Positions 17,108-25,655 of a DNA stretch of 64,000 nt are shown piece by piece. How positions within the stretch are numbered: position 1 is the stretch's first letter; the number at the start of each line of letters is the position of its first letter. The notes beneath the pieces were generated by a model. It saw nothing but the letters and a program-made list of their open reading frames with translations, was not told the DNA's origin and did not search any database. The DNA is taken from assembly GCF_000282455.1 (NCBI RefSeq), contig NZ_AKJG01000163.1, positions 28,443 to 92,442 of the forward strand, read 5' to 3'. This DNA is from Pseudomonas sp. GM74 (lineage in GTDB: Bacteria > Pseudomonadota > Gammaproteobacteria > Pseudomonadales > Pseudomonadaceae). The translations under genes and the position numbers were made by a program.

Positions 17108-17587
17108 ATGTTGAACAAACTCATCGTTCTGGCTGCGTTGCTGCTGCCTGCCTGCTTTGCCAATGCCCACGAATACAAGGTCGGAGTACTGGAAATCGCT
17201 CATCCGTGGTCCCAGGAGTTGCCGCCCAATGCGCCCACCGTTGCGGCGTATTTCGTGATCGACAATGAAGGCAAGACCGCCGACCGCCTGCTCAGCGTCG
17301 ACACTCCGATTGCGGGCGAAGCGCAATTGCATGAGCACGTGATGCAAGGCGACATGATGAAAATGCAGCACGTACCGAGCGTGGAGGTGCCCGCCGGTGG
17401 CCAGGTCACTTTCGCGCCGATGGCCTATCACGTGATGTTGCTGGGCCTCAAGGACCGCAGTCTGCTGGTTGACGGAAAGCGCTTTCCCATGACGCTGCAC
17501 TTCGAGAAGTCCGGTGACGTGACGGTCGAAGTCGCGGTACAGAAACAGGCGCCGGACACCATGCAAGCGCACGTGCACAAGCCGTAA
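17108..17587 (+). CDS. PCu(A)C-type periplasmic copper chaperone
   Basis: A 159-residue exported protein. PCu(A)C proteins bind Cu(I) in the periplasm and help deliver copper to cytochrome oxidase. The start at 17108 follows a CGGAG Shine-Dalgarno and opens a clean signal peptide cleaved near FANA-HEYK. The full family copper motif is visible: H75-x10-M86-x21-H108-x-M110. A His-bearing tail (QAHVHKP) may add metal binding. It is flanked by DUF2946-like genes and followed by a putative copper receptor, so copper handling is the consistent reading. Confidence 0.9.
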   Translation: MLNKLIVLAALLLPACFANAHEYKVGVLEIAHPWSQELPPNAPTVAAYFVIDNEGKTADRLLSVDTPIAGEAQLHEHVMQGDMMKMQHVPSVEVPAGGQVTFAPMAYHVMLLGLKDRSLLVDGKRFPMTLHFEKSGDVTVEVAVQKQAPDTMQAHVHKP

Positions 17588-17608
17588 TCGCCTGAGCTGA
17601 AAACGCCC

Positions 17609-18058
17609 ATGCGCCCGCTTAGCGCCAGGTCATCCAGGCCACGCAGTCAGGCATTGAGCCTGACACGCGGCAGCTGGATCAGCCTGTTCGCCATGCTGAT
17701 GATCTTTATCGGTCCGCTGATTTCTCAGTCGATGCCGATGGATTCGCGCGCCATGTCGATGAGCATGCCTGCGGGTATGAGCATGGACATGAGCATGGCG
17801 GCGATGGAGCATGCCGACCACGGCACGCAAACCTCCGCCGAGCATTGCCCGCCTGCCCCGGGTCAGCATGTGCTGTGGGAAAAGTGCGGCTATTGCAGCC
17901 TGTTGTTCAATTGCCCGGCGCTGACCGGTGGCGTGTCTTTCGCCAACTTCGTCATCCCGCCCGTCAACACCTTCACCACACCCTCTCCGCGCCTGGGCCA
18001 TGCCCGGCAAACCTTCTTCCCCGGCGCCCGCACCCGCGCCCCGCCTTCCGTCGCGTAA
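17609..18058 (+). CDS. DUF2946-like protein, Met/His-rich
   Basis: A 149-residue protein with one hydrophobic segment (ISLFAMLMIFIGPLIS), a Met-rich stretch (MSMSMPAGMSMDMSMAAMEH, about residues 50-69) and the patch ALFN-like CGYCSLLFNCPAL near 92-104. Met/His-rich segments are common in periplasmic copper proteins. The layout fits DUF2946 and resembles the protein at 16662. It starts 22 bases after the PCu(A)C gene, so co-transcription is likely. A copper role is inferred from context and composition. Confidence 0.72.
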   Translation: MRPLSARSSRPRSQALSLTRGSWISLFAMLMIFIGPLISQSMPMDSRAMSMSMPAGMSMDMSMAAMEHADHGTQTSAEHCPPAPGQHVLWEKCGYCSLLFNCPALTGGVSFANFVIPPVNTFTTPSPRLGHARQTFFPGARTRAPPSVA

Positions 18059-18106
18059 ACACCCACCTCCGATCTCACACGGTCCGCAAGACAGCCACAG
18101 CAACCT

Positions 18107-18194
18107 GTGGGAGCGGGCTTGCTCGCGAAGAGGGAGTGTCAGTCAACGTTGATGTTGTCTGACACACCGCTTTCGCGAGCAAGCCCGCTCCCAC
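18107..18194. repeat. REP pair (GTGGGAGCGGG family)
   Basis: A forward unit at 18107 and an inverted unit ending at 18194 lie just before the TonB receptor gene, inside the copper module. An open frame runs through the repeat into the receptor, but it is repeat-derived sequence. Confidence 0.9.
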
Positions 18195-18250
18195 AGGGAC
18201 AGCTTCAGGCTGCCGGCCGTGTCGTTTACGACTGTTCGATGGAAGTTGTC

Positions 18251-20368
18251 ATGTCCAGGTTTTCTGCTGTCCCGTGCTTGAGTACTGCCCAAGCCTCTTT
18301 TGCCCTGAACGAGTCTTGCATTCGTTTCAGGCACGCCACTGCGATTTTGTGCAGTGCATTGCTGGTTCCTTCCGCGCTGGCCGATGAACACGCCGGTCAC
18401 ACTGAAGAACTGAGCCCGACGGTGATTACCGCCGTTGCCCCCAGCTCGCCATTGACCATCGTCACCAACCCCAAGGACCCGCGCCAACCGGTGCCGGCCA
18501 GCGACGGCTCGGATTATCTGAAAACCATTCCGGGTTTCGCCCAAGTGCGCAACGGCGGCACCAACGGCGACCCGGTGCTGCGCGGCATGTTCGGCTCGCG
18601 GCTGAACATCCTCACCAACGGCGGTTTGATGCTCGGCGCCTGTCCTGGGCGGATGGACGCACCGACCTCCTACATTTCGCCGGAAACCTACGACAAGCTC
18701 ACCGTGATCAAAGGCCCGCAAACCGTGCTGTGGGGACCGGGCGCTTCGGCCGGCACCATCCTGTTCGACCGTGAGCCGGAACACTTCGGCGAGCTCGGCA
18801 CACGGGTCAACGCCAGCGTGCTGGCCGGCTCCAACGGGCGCTTCGACAAACTGGTGGACGCTGCTGCCGGCGGGTCACTGGGCTACGTGCGGGTAATCGG
18901 CAACACCGCACATGCAGACGACTACCAGGATGGCAACAACGACACCGTCCCATCGCGCTACGACAAATGGAACGGCGACGTCGCACTCGGTTGGACCCCG
19001 GATGCCGATACCCTGCTGGAGCTGACCGCCGGCAAGGGTGACGGCGAGGCGCGCTACGCCGGGCGCAGCATGGACGGTTCGCAGTTCCTGCGCGAAAGCC
19101 TCGGCCTGCGCTTCGAGAAATCCAACATCAGCGACGTACTGGAAAAGCTCGAAGCCCAGGTCTACTACAACTACGCTGACCACGTGATGGACAACTACAC
19201 CCTGCGCACGCCGTCCGGCACCGGCAAGATGGCCGGCCCGATGGCCTCCAACGTCGACCGCCGTACCCTCGGCGCCCGGGTCAAGGCCACCTGGCGCTGG
19301 GCAGATGCGCAACTGATCAGCGGCATCGACGCGCAGACCAACGAGCATCGCCAGCGCGGCGCCATGGGCGTCGACACCTACAAGGACCTGCCGTACACCA
19401 AGGATGCCGACTTCCATAACTACGGTGTGTTCGGCGAACTGACCTGGTACGCCGCCGACCGTGACCGTTTGATCAGCGGCGCACGCCTGGACCGCGCCTC
19501 GGCCAAGGATTATCGGCAGACCATCGGCTCGGGCATGATGACCCGCCCGAATCCGACCGCCAACGACACCCGCGCCGATACCCTGCCCAGTGGCTTCATC
19601 CGCTACGAGCATGACCTGGCCGACAGCCCGACCACCTTGTACGCGGGCATCGGTCACACCCAGCGGTTCCCGGATTACTGGGAGCTGTTTTCACCCAAAT
19701 CCGGCCCCGCCGGTTCGGTGAATGCCTTCGATTCGATCAAACCGGAAAAAACCACCCAGCTCGATTTCGGCCTGCAATACAAGACCGAAGCACTCGAAGC
19801 CTGGGCCTCGGGCTACGTCGGCCAGGTGCGCGATTACATCCTGTTCAACTACACCCCAACGATGATGGGCACGACCTCGCAAGCCGAGAACATCGACGCG
19901 CGAATCATGGGCGGCGAACTGGGCGCCGCGTACAGCCTCACTGAACACTGGAAAGCCGACGCGACCCTGGCCTACGCCTGGGGCAAGAACAGCAGCGATG
20001 GCTCTGCATTGCCGCAGATGCCGCCGCTGGATGCCCGTTTCGGCCTGACCTACAGCGAAGACAACTGGAGTGCCGGCGCACTGTGGAGAGTGGTCGCCGC
20101 ACAAAACCGTATCGACCAGAACAAGGGCAATGTGGTCGGCAAGGACTTCGGCAAGACGCCGGGCTTCGGCGTGTTCTCCCTCAACGGTGCCTATCGGATC
20201 AACAGCAACTGGAAGGTCAGCAGCGGCGTCGACAACCTGTTCGGCAAGGCTTACGCCGAGCACTTGAACCTGGCCGGCAACGCCGGCTTCGGCTACCCGG
20301 CCAATGACCCGCAAGCCATCAAGGAACCGGGGCGAACGCTCTGGACCAAAGTGGACATGAGTTTCTAA
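18251..20368 (+). CDS. TonB-dependent receptor, OprC-like copper receptor
   Basis: An outer-membrane beta-barrel receptor of about 705 residues. The start at 18251 has GGAAG five bases upstream; the longer frame begins in repeat DNA. After an unusually long leader (cleavage near SALA-DEHAGH) comes a plug domain with VIKGPQTVLWGPGASAG. It contains C131-P-G-R-M135, matching the C-x3-M copper ligand pair reported for OprC. The protein ends VDMSF with the terminal Phe typical of outer-membrane proteins. Position after the PCu(A)C and DUF2946 genes supports copper. However, it also precedes a FecBCD-type importer like a locus I recall as zinc-responsive in P. aeruginosa, so the cargo is not settled. 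Confidence 0.85.
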   Translation: MSRFSAVPCLSTAQASFALNESCIRFRHATAILCSALLVPSALADEHAGHTEELSPTVITAVAPSSPLTIVTNPKDPRQPVPASDGSDYLKTIPGFAQVRNGGTNGDPVLRGMFGSRLNILTNGGLMLGACPGRMDAPTSYISPETYDKLTVIKGPQTVLWGPGASAGTILFDREPEHFGELGTRVNASVLAGSNGRFDKLVDAAAGGSLGYVRVIGNTAHADDYQDGNNDTVPSRYDKWNGDVALGWTPDADTLLELTAGKGDGEARYAGRSMDGSQFLRESLGLRFEKSNISDVLEKLEAQVYYNYADHVMDNYTLRTPSGTGKMAGPMASNVDRRTLGARVKATWRWADAQLISGIDAQTNEHRQRGAMGVDTYKDLPYTKDADFHNYGVFGELTWYAADRDRLISGARLDRASAKDYRQTIGSGMMTRPNPTANDTRADTLPSGFIRYEHDLADSPTTLYAGIGHTQRFPDYWELFSPKSGPAGSVNAFDSIKPEKTTQLDFGLQYKTEALEAWASGYVGQVRDYILFNYTPTMMGTTSQAENIDARIMGGELGAAYSLTEHWKADATLAYAWGKNSSDGSALPQMPPLDARFGLTYSEDNWSAGALWRVVAAQNRIDQNKGNVVGKDFGKTPGFGVFSLNGAYRINSNWKVSSGVDNLFGKAYAEHLNLAGNAGFGYPANDPQAIKEPGRTLWTKVDMSF

Positions 20369-20379
20369 CCCTTGAGGGC

Positions 20380-20415
20380 CCCGCTCCCTCTGTGGGAGCG
20401 GGCTTGCCCGCGATC
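20380..20415. repeat. Single REP unit forming a compact hairpin
   Basis: CCCGCTCCC (20380-20388), loop TCTGT, GGGAGCGGG (20394-20402), followed by GCTTGCCCGCGA. A lone REP unit folds on its own just after the receptor stop codon and could act as a transcript-end hairpin. Confidence 0.7.
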
Positions 20416-20471
20416 GGTTGCGCAGCAACCGCAAAACAAACAACTAAAAGATCCAGCCAAGCGGAGCACAC

Positions 20472-21854
20472 GTGATGAAACAACCCAAAGTGAATTTCTA
20501 CAACCTGGCCTGGCGCTGGCATTTCTATGCCGGATTGTTCGTTGCGCCGTTCATGGTGATGCTGGCCCTGACCGGCACCATTTACCTGTTCAAGCCGCAA
20601 CTCGATTCGCTGATGTACAGCAGCCTGCTCAACGTACCGGCCGGTCATCACACCGTACCGGCCGACGACCTGCTCAAGCGGGTAAAAGATGCGTATCCCC
20701 AGGCAACGATCAAACAGTACCTGCCACCGGTCAATGCCGAACGCAGCGCCCAGTTTGTCGTGCTCAACGACGGCAACGAGCTGAACGTTTTTGTCGACCC
20801 GTACCACGGCGACATCCTCGGCGAGCAAGACGCCAAGAAGAACCTGCAAGCCATCGCACGCGCGATTCACGGCGAGCTGATGATCGGCACCGTCGGCGAT
20901 CGGCTGATCGAACTGGCCGCTGGTTGGGGGGTGGTGCTGGTGGTTTCCGGCATTTTCCTGTGGTGGCCGCGCGGTCAGGCGGCGGGCATTTTGTGGCCAC
21001 GCCTGAACAGTCGCGGGCGCGTATTGTGGCGTGACCTGCACGCGGTCACCGGGTTCTGGGGCGCGTCCCTGTTGCTGGTGATGCTGCTCAGCGGCATGAC
21101 CTGGACCGGGTTCTGGGGCCAGCAGTACGCGGCGGTATGGAACGTCTTTCCGGCGACGATGTGGGATGACGTACCGAAGTCCGATGTCGAGGCGCGCAGC
21201 CTCAACACCGCGACCCGCCAGACCGTGCCATGGGCCATGGAAAATACGCCGATGCCGATGTCCGGCGACCATGCCGAACACATGGCCCACGACGGTGCAT
21301 CGACCGGCCAGGCCGCGCCGACGATCCGCCTGCAAGACGTACAAGACATCGCCACGCAGAGTAAGGTCGAACCGGGCTACAGCATCACTTTGCCGAAATC
21401 CGCGACCGGCGTGTTCACCATCTCGGTGTTCGCCGACGACCCGCGTAATGACGCCACGTTGCACATCGACCAATACACCGGCAAGGTTCTGGCCGACGTG
21501 CGTTTCGAACACTACGGCAGCGTCGCCCGCGCCACGGAAATCGGCGTGATGCTGCACGAAGGCAAGATGTTCGGCACCTTCAACCAGATCGTGGTGTTGC
21601 TGATCTGCCTGATGATTCTGCTCAGTGCCGTCAGCGGCGTGGTGATCTGGTGGAAGCGTCGCCCGCAAGGAAAACTTGGCGTGCCGCCGCTGCGCCACGA
21701 TCTGCCGAAATGGAAATCCGCGATGGTGATCATGTTTGCCCTGGCCGTAGCCTTTCCGTTGGTGGGTGCTTCGCTGGTGGTGGTGTGGGTGCTGGATCGT
21801 GTGCTGCTGTCGCGTTTTACCCGGCAGACTGAGAGCGCCTCATCTTCATCATGA
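20472..21854 (+). CDS. PepSY-associated transmembrane protein
   Basis: A 460-residue inner-membrane protein of the PepSY/PiuB-like family often found with TonB receptors; some members are thought to act as ferric or cupric reductases, not shown here. Hydrophobic segments are visible at about 14-40 (WHFYAGLFVAPFMVMLALTG), 145-165, 190-215, 370-395 and 410-445. A periplasmic PepSY-like region carries a Met/His-rich stretch near 258-275 (PMPMSGDHAEHMAHD) that could bind metal. The start is ATG at 20472 after GGAGC. It lies between the receptor and the ABC importer genes. Confidence 0.82.
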   Translation: MMKQPKVNFYNLAWRWHFYAGLFVAPFMVMLALTGTIYLFKPQLDSLMYSSLLNVPAGHHTVPADDLLKRVKDAYPQATIKQYLPPVNAERSAQFVVLNDGNELNVFVDPYHGDILGEQDAKKNLQAIARAIHGELMIGTVGDRLIELAAGWGVVLVVSGIFLWWPRGQAAGILWPRLNSRGRVLWRDLHAVTGFWGASLLLVMLLSGMTWTGFWGQQYAAVWNVFPATMWDDVPKSDVEARSLNTATRQTVPWAMENTPMPMSGDHAEHMAHDGASTGQAAPTIRLQDVQDIATQSKVEPGYSITLPKSATGVFTISVFADDPRNDATLHIDQYTGKVLADVRFEHYGSVARATEIGVMLHEGKMFGTFNQIVVLLICLMILLSAVSGVVIWWKRRPQGKLGVPPLRHDLPKWKSAMVIMFALAVAFPLVGASLVVVWVLDRVLLSRFTRQTESASSSS

Positions 21855-21932
21855 AACAGCTGAGATGCGCGGGGCTCAATGGGCTGTAAACTCCCCCGCG
21901 CGTCACCTTCTCGCATTCAGGGTGTCCTTTCG

Positions 21933-22008
21933 GGCCTCTTCGCGAGCAAGCCCGCTCCCACAGGTCTTACGCAATCCCTGTGGGAGCGGGCTTGCTCGCG
22001 AAGAGGCC
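21933..22008. repeat. Perfect REP palindrome with 32-bp arms
   Basis: Arms 21933-21964 and 21977-22008 are exact reverse complements over 32 bases with a 12-base loop. This is the cleanest REP pair in the window, placed between the PepSY gene and the ABC ATPase gene. Confidence 0.93.
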
Positions 22009-22034
22009 ATCAGCATCACCTCAAGAGCCACTGC

Positions 22035-22823
22035 ATGACCTCGCTGAACCTCGCAAACATTTCCTGGACGCCCCTGGGTCACGGTCACTGCCATCACCAA
22101 TTCCAGCTGCGTGATGCCTGTGTGCATGTGGCCGCCGGTGAGTTCGTCGGGCTGATCGGCCCTAACGGCAGCGGCAAGACCAGCCTGTTGCGTTGTGCCT
22201 GGCGCCTCAACAAACCGGAAAGCGGCGAGGTCAGGCTTGATCACCACAATGTCTGGAAGCAGTCCTCACGCTGGTGTGCGCAACGCATCGCCGTGGTGTT
22301 GCAGGAGTTCCCGGATGCCTTCGGCCTGACTGTCTTTGAGGTGGTCGCCATGGGCCGCACGCCGCACAAAGGCTTGTTCGATGGCGACACGCTTGAAGAC
22401 TCGAATCTCATCAATCAAGCCCTGGCGTCGGTCGGTCTCGAGGGGTTCGAAGACCACGGGTTCGCCACCCTCTCCGGTGGCGAAAAACAGCGGGTCATCC
22501 TCGCCCGCGCCCTGGCCCAGCAGCCACAGTTGCTGATCCTCGACGAGCCGACCAACCACCTCGACCCGCGCTATCAGCTTGAGCTGTTGAAGTTGGTCAA
22601 GCGCCTGGACATCGGCACCCTGGCGAGCATCCACGACCTCAATCTGGCGGCGGCTTTTTGTGATCGGCTGTACGTGATCAACCATGGCCGCATCGTCGCC
22701 AGCGGCACGCCGAAAGAAGTCCTGACGGCTGCGCTGCTGCGCAATGTGTTCGGTGTCGAAGCCCTGATCGATGAACATCCCTTGCACGGCTACCCACGAA
22801 TCACCTGGATAACCCAACCATGA
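22035..22823 (+). CDS. ABC transporter ATP-binding protein (FecE/BtuD class)
   Basis: A 262-residue ATPase of a siderophore/cobalamin-type importer. The start at 22035 (MTSLNLANISWTPLGHGH) is preferred because the upstream extension is translated REP sequence. Motifs: Walker A GPNGSGKTSLL, signature LSGGEKQRVILARAL, Walker B LLILDEPTNHLD and switch histidine SIHDLNLAAAF. His-rich residues near the N-terminus (GHGHCHHQ) are unusual. It overlaps the binding-protein gene by four bases and forms an operon with the permease. Confidence 0.93.
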   Translation: MTSLNLANISWTPLGHGHCHHQFQLRDACVHVAAGEFVGLIGPNGSGKTSLLRCAWRLNKPESGEVRLDHHNVWKQSSRWCAQRIAVVLQEFPDAFGLTVFEVVAMGRTPHKGLFDGDTLEDSNLINQALASVGLEGFEDHGFATLSGGEKQRVILARALAQQPQLLILDEPTNHLDPRYQLELLKLVKRLDIGTLASIHDLNLAAAFCDRLYVINHGRIVASGTPKEVLTAALLRNVFGVEALIDEHPLHGYPRITWITQP

Positions 22824-23779
22824 CTTTGCGTTCCCTGCTGCGCTGCGGCCTCTCTCTCGTGATGCTGCTGGGCAGCGCCCAGGCCTTGGCCGAAGCCACC
22901 CGTTACCCGCTGACAGTCAAAAGCTGCAACCGCGAAGTGACCTTCACGCAAGCACCGCAACACGCCCTCAGCCACGACATCAACATGACCCAGATGATGC
23001 TCGCCCTCGGCCTCAAGCCACGGATGGCCGGCTACAGCGGCATCAGTGGGTGGAAGGCCGTGACGCCCGAGATGCAGGGCATTCTCGAAGGCCTTCCGGA
23101 ACTGGCGGCCAAGTACCCGTCGGTGGAAACCCTGCTCAATGCCAACGTCGATTTCTTCTTCGCCGGTTGGGACTACGGCATGCGTATCGGCGGCGATCTC
23201 ACGCCGCAAACCCTGCAACCGCTGGGCATCAATGTCTATGAGTTGACCGAGTCCTGCGCCTTCGTGATGAAGCGCCCGCCGGGCAGTCTCGAAGACACCT
23301 ACAACGACCTGCGCAACCTCGGCAGGATTTTCGACGTGCAAGACCGCGCCAATACCCTGATCGCCAACATGCAAGCGCAAGTGGCGGACATTCGCAAAAA
23401 CCTGCCCGCGGCAAAACCACGGGTCTTCCTGTACGACAGCGGCGAAGACCGGGCCATGACCTCCGGCCGGCTGGGCATGCCGCAAGCGCTGATCGATGCC
23501 GCTGGCGGGCGCAATATCCTGGAGGATGTCGACGCGAGCTGGACCCGGGTCAACTGGGAGAGCGTGGTCGAGCGCAACCCGCAGGTGATCGTGATCGTCG
23601 ACTACAGCGAAATCACCGCCGAACAGAAGATTCAATTCCTGCTGGACAACAAAGCCCTGCAATCGGTGGACGCGATCAAGCACCGGCGCTTCATCGTCAT
23701 CCCGTACGTGCAGGCCACGCCGGGAATCGACAATGTGCAGGCGGTCGCAACCCTGGCCAAGGGTTTCCACGGCGAATGA
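22820..23779 (+). CDS. Periplasmic metal-chelate/cobalamin-type binding protein
   Basis: A 319-residue class III periplasmic binding protein (FecB/BtuF type) with a signal peptide cleaved near ALAEA. The two lobes are joined by the long helix expected for this class (LEDTYNDLRNLGRIFDVQD, about 155-175). The segment NINMTQMMLALGLKPRMAGYSG near 55-75 is typical. It captures the ligand crossing the outer membrane, probably via the receptor at 18251, and passes it to the adjacent permease. Ligand identity (metal chelate or corrinoid) cannot be decided from sequence. Confidence 0.9.
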   Translation: MTLRSLLRCGLSLVMLLGSAQALAEATRYPLTVKSCNREVTFTQAPQHALSHDINMTQMMLALGLKPRMAGYSGISGWKAVTPEMQGILEGLPELAAKYPSVETLLNANVDFFFAGWDYGMRIGGDLTPQTLQPLGINVYELTESCAFVMKRPPGSLEDTYNDLRNLGRIFDVQDRANTLIANMQAQVADIRKNLPAAKPRVFLYDSGEDRAMTSGRLGMPQALIDAAGGRNILEDVDASWTRVNWESVVERNPQVIVIVDYSEITAEQKIQFLLDNKALQSVDAIKHRRFIVIPYVQATPGIDNVQAVATLAKGFHGE

Positions 23780-24786
23780 TCAACCGTCGCTATGCCCTGT
23801 TACTGATCGCCCTCGGTGCGCTGTTGCTGGTGTCGTGCGTGGTGTCCCTGGGTTTCGGCCCGGCGCGGGTACCGCTGGACGTGGTGTGGCGCATCCTGTT
23901 GCACAAACTGTTCGGCTTCGGTGTGCCGGACTGGAGTCCTGGGCAGGAACATATCGTCTGGCTGATCCGCGTTCCGCGCATGCTGCTCGGCGCGTTGGTG
24001 GGCGCCGGGCTGGCGTTGATCGGCGCGGTGCTGCAAGCGGTCACGCGCAACCCGTTGGCCGACCCGCACTTGCTCGGGGTCACGTCCGGCGCGACGTTGG
24101 GTGCCGTGATCGTGGTGCTGCATGTCGGTGAAATCGTTGGCCTGCTGACCTTGCCGATCGCTGCTTTTATCGGGGCATTGCTGAGCATGCTGGTGGTGCT
24201 GATGATCGCCAGTCGTCACGGTCGCCTCGACAGTGACCGCTTGCTGCTGTGTGGCGTGGCGGTGTCATTCGTGATGATGGCGATTGCCAATTTGCTGCTG
24301 TTCATGGGCGACCATCGGGCCAGTTCGGCGGTGATGTTCTGGATGCTCGGCGGGCTCGGACTGGCACGCTGGGAACTGCTGGCGGTGCCGACAGCCAGTG
24401 TGTTGCTCGGGCTGACTCTGCTGCTGGGCATGGCGCGACCGTTGAATGCGCTGATGGCCGGTGAGCAGACCGCAGTGACCCTGGGCCTGAATGCGCGCAC
24501 CGTGCGCCTGCGGGTGTTTTTGATTGCGTCATTGATGACCGGGGTGCTGGTGTCGATCAGCGGCTCGATCGGTTTTGTCGGGCTGATGGTGCCGCATATT
24601 GCGCGACGTCTGGTCGGGGCTGAACACCGAAGATTGCTGCCGGTGTGCGTGCTGCTCGGCAGCGTGTTTCTGGTTTGGGTCGACGTCGCCGCCCGGACGA
24701 TGATCGCGCCCGAAGACTTGCCTATTGGTGTGGCCACGGCGGCGATTGGCGGGTTGTTCTTCATAGGCTTGATGCGAAGTCGTTAA
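23776..24786 (+). CDS. FecCD-family ABC transporter permease
   Basis: A 336-residue inner-membrane permease with about ten hydrophobic helices. FecCD family marks are RVPRMLLGALVGAGLALIGA with LQAVTRNPLADPHLLGVTSGA (residues about 70-110) and GSIGFVGLMVPHIARRLVG near 255-275. It overlaps the binding-protein gene by four bases, completing the ATPase, binding protein, permease order. One permease gene implies a homodimeric channel. An AT-rich 200-base gap follows. Confidence 0.94.
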   Translation: MINRRYALLLIALGALLLVSCVVSLGFGPARVPLDVVWRILLHKLFGFGVPDWSPGQEHIVWLIRVPRMLLGALVGAGLALIGAVLQAVTRNPLADPHLLGVTSGATLGAVIVVLHVGEIVGLLTLPIAAFIGALLSMLVVLMIASRHGRLDSDRLLLCGVAVSFVMMAIANLLLFMGDHRASSAVMFWMLGGLGLARWELLAVPTASVLLGLTLLLGMARPLNALMAGEQTAVTLGLNARTVRLRVFLIASLMTGVLVSISGSIGFVGLMVPHIARRLVGAEHRRLLPVCVLLGSVFLVWVDVAARTMIAPEDLPIGVATAAIGGLFFIGLMRSR

Positions 24787-24986
24787 CGCATGTTTAATTA
24801 AAATAAACTTCAAAACTGCATGTATACCTGGAAAAACCTCGTATTGAGTTAGCACTTAACAAATCCATTACCACGCTCATACTCCGCTCCCGCGAGTTGA
24901 ATAATAAAAAACACTCGCGCACTTCAATGGCGATTATTCCTACATACTAATCGTCACAACTCCTACAAGAGCGGAAAGAGGTAAAC

Positions 24987-25409
24987 ATGTTCAAAAAACT
25001 CATCATATCCATCGCACTTGTTTCAACGCCCGCATGGGCAGCCCAGCCCCCCTTTACTGGCGTTGATTACAGTGGCCGATACCAATGTACCGGCATGGAC
25101 AGCCATATCGGTGCGTTTGAAGGTGTTGTCGACATGAAGCTCAATGCCGAACAAAGTACCGGCGAACATGGCGCATACGGATTTACTCTGACATTGCTCG
25201 ACAATTCCCGGTATGACGGGTTTGCTGCCGCCAACTTGAATTCGCTGGCGATTTACTTTGCTCACACGGATCCGTCGCTCAAGGATTACGGCGTCGGGAT
25301 TGCGAACATCGCTTCCACGCCTGACGGGAAAACTTCATTCACCAAGTACTATTACGGCCCGGAGTACGAAGGTGGCGGACATGGTTTTGAAACCTGCATC
25401 AAAAGCTGA
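24987..25409 (+). CDS. Small secreted hypothetical protein
   Basis: A 140-residue protein with a clear signal peptide (MFKKLIISIALVSTPAWA) and a mature domain of about 122 residues. Two cysteines, one near the mature N-terminus (YQCTG) and one at the extreme C-terminus (FETCIKS), could form a disulfide closing the domain. I do not recognise the family. It is transcribed alone, after an AT-rich upstream region, with GGAAAGAGG before the ATG. The preceding 200 bases hold only a weak inverted repeat (CGCGAGT 24891, ACTCGCG 24913). A REP pair follows. Confidence 0.7.
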   Translation: MFKKLIISIALVSTPAWAAQPPFTGVDYSGRYQCTGMDSHIGAFEGVVDMKLNAEQSTGEHGAYGFTLTLLDNSRYDGFAAANLNSLAIYFAHTDPSLKDYGVGIANIASTPDGKTSFTKYYYGPEYEGGGHGFETCIKS

Positions 25410-25429
25410 GTTGATGCGCCACTGACCTT

Positions 25430-25517
25430 GTGGGAGCGGGCTTGCTCGCGAAAGCGGTAGGTCAGACACCTTAAATGGTGACTGACACGCCCTCCTCGCG
25501 AGCAAGCCCGCTCCCAC
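25430..25517. repeat. REP pair (GTGGGAGCGGG family)
   Basis: A forward unit at 25430 and an inverted unit ending at 25517 occupy the first third of the 329-base gap before urtA; the rest of the gap holds the regulatory sites listed separately. Confidence 0.9.
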
Positions 25518-25559
25518 GTTTGATTTGTGCTGCTCATAACATTCGCGCCCCAATGTGAC

Positions 25560-25604
25560 GCACCTCGGTGCACCAGACCTCCGACCATGTCCTCTCATGG
25601 TGCG
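25560..25604 (+). promoter_or_regulatory. Candidate NtrC activator sites upstream of urtA
   Basis: GCACCTCGGTGC (25560-25571) and the spread pair TGCACCA (25569-25575) / TGGTGCG (25598-25604) resemble halves of the NtrC site TGCACCA-N3-TGGTGCA. They lie about 55-100 bases before the sigma-54 promoter, the usual activator distance. Half-site spacing is not canonical, so this is tentative. Confidence 0.45.
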
Positions 25605-25655
25605 CCATCAAACCGTGCAACCGCTCTAAAACGACATTTCCCTGCCTTTTGCCGA

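Noticed and set aside
18107..18250. Extended N-terminus of the TonB receptor starting at 18107
   Set aside because: The first 44 codons are translated REP sequence; GGAAG before 18251 supports the shorter start.
21879..22034. N-terminal extension of the ABC ATPase
   Set aside because: It translates the 32-bp-arm REP palindrome; the ATG at 22035 fits family length.
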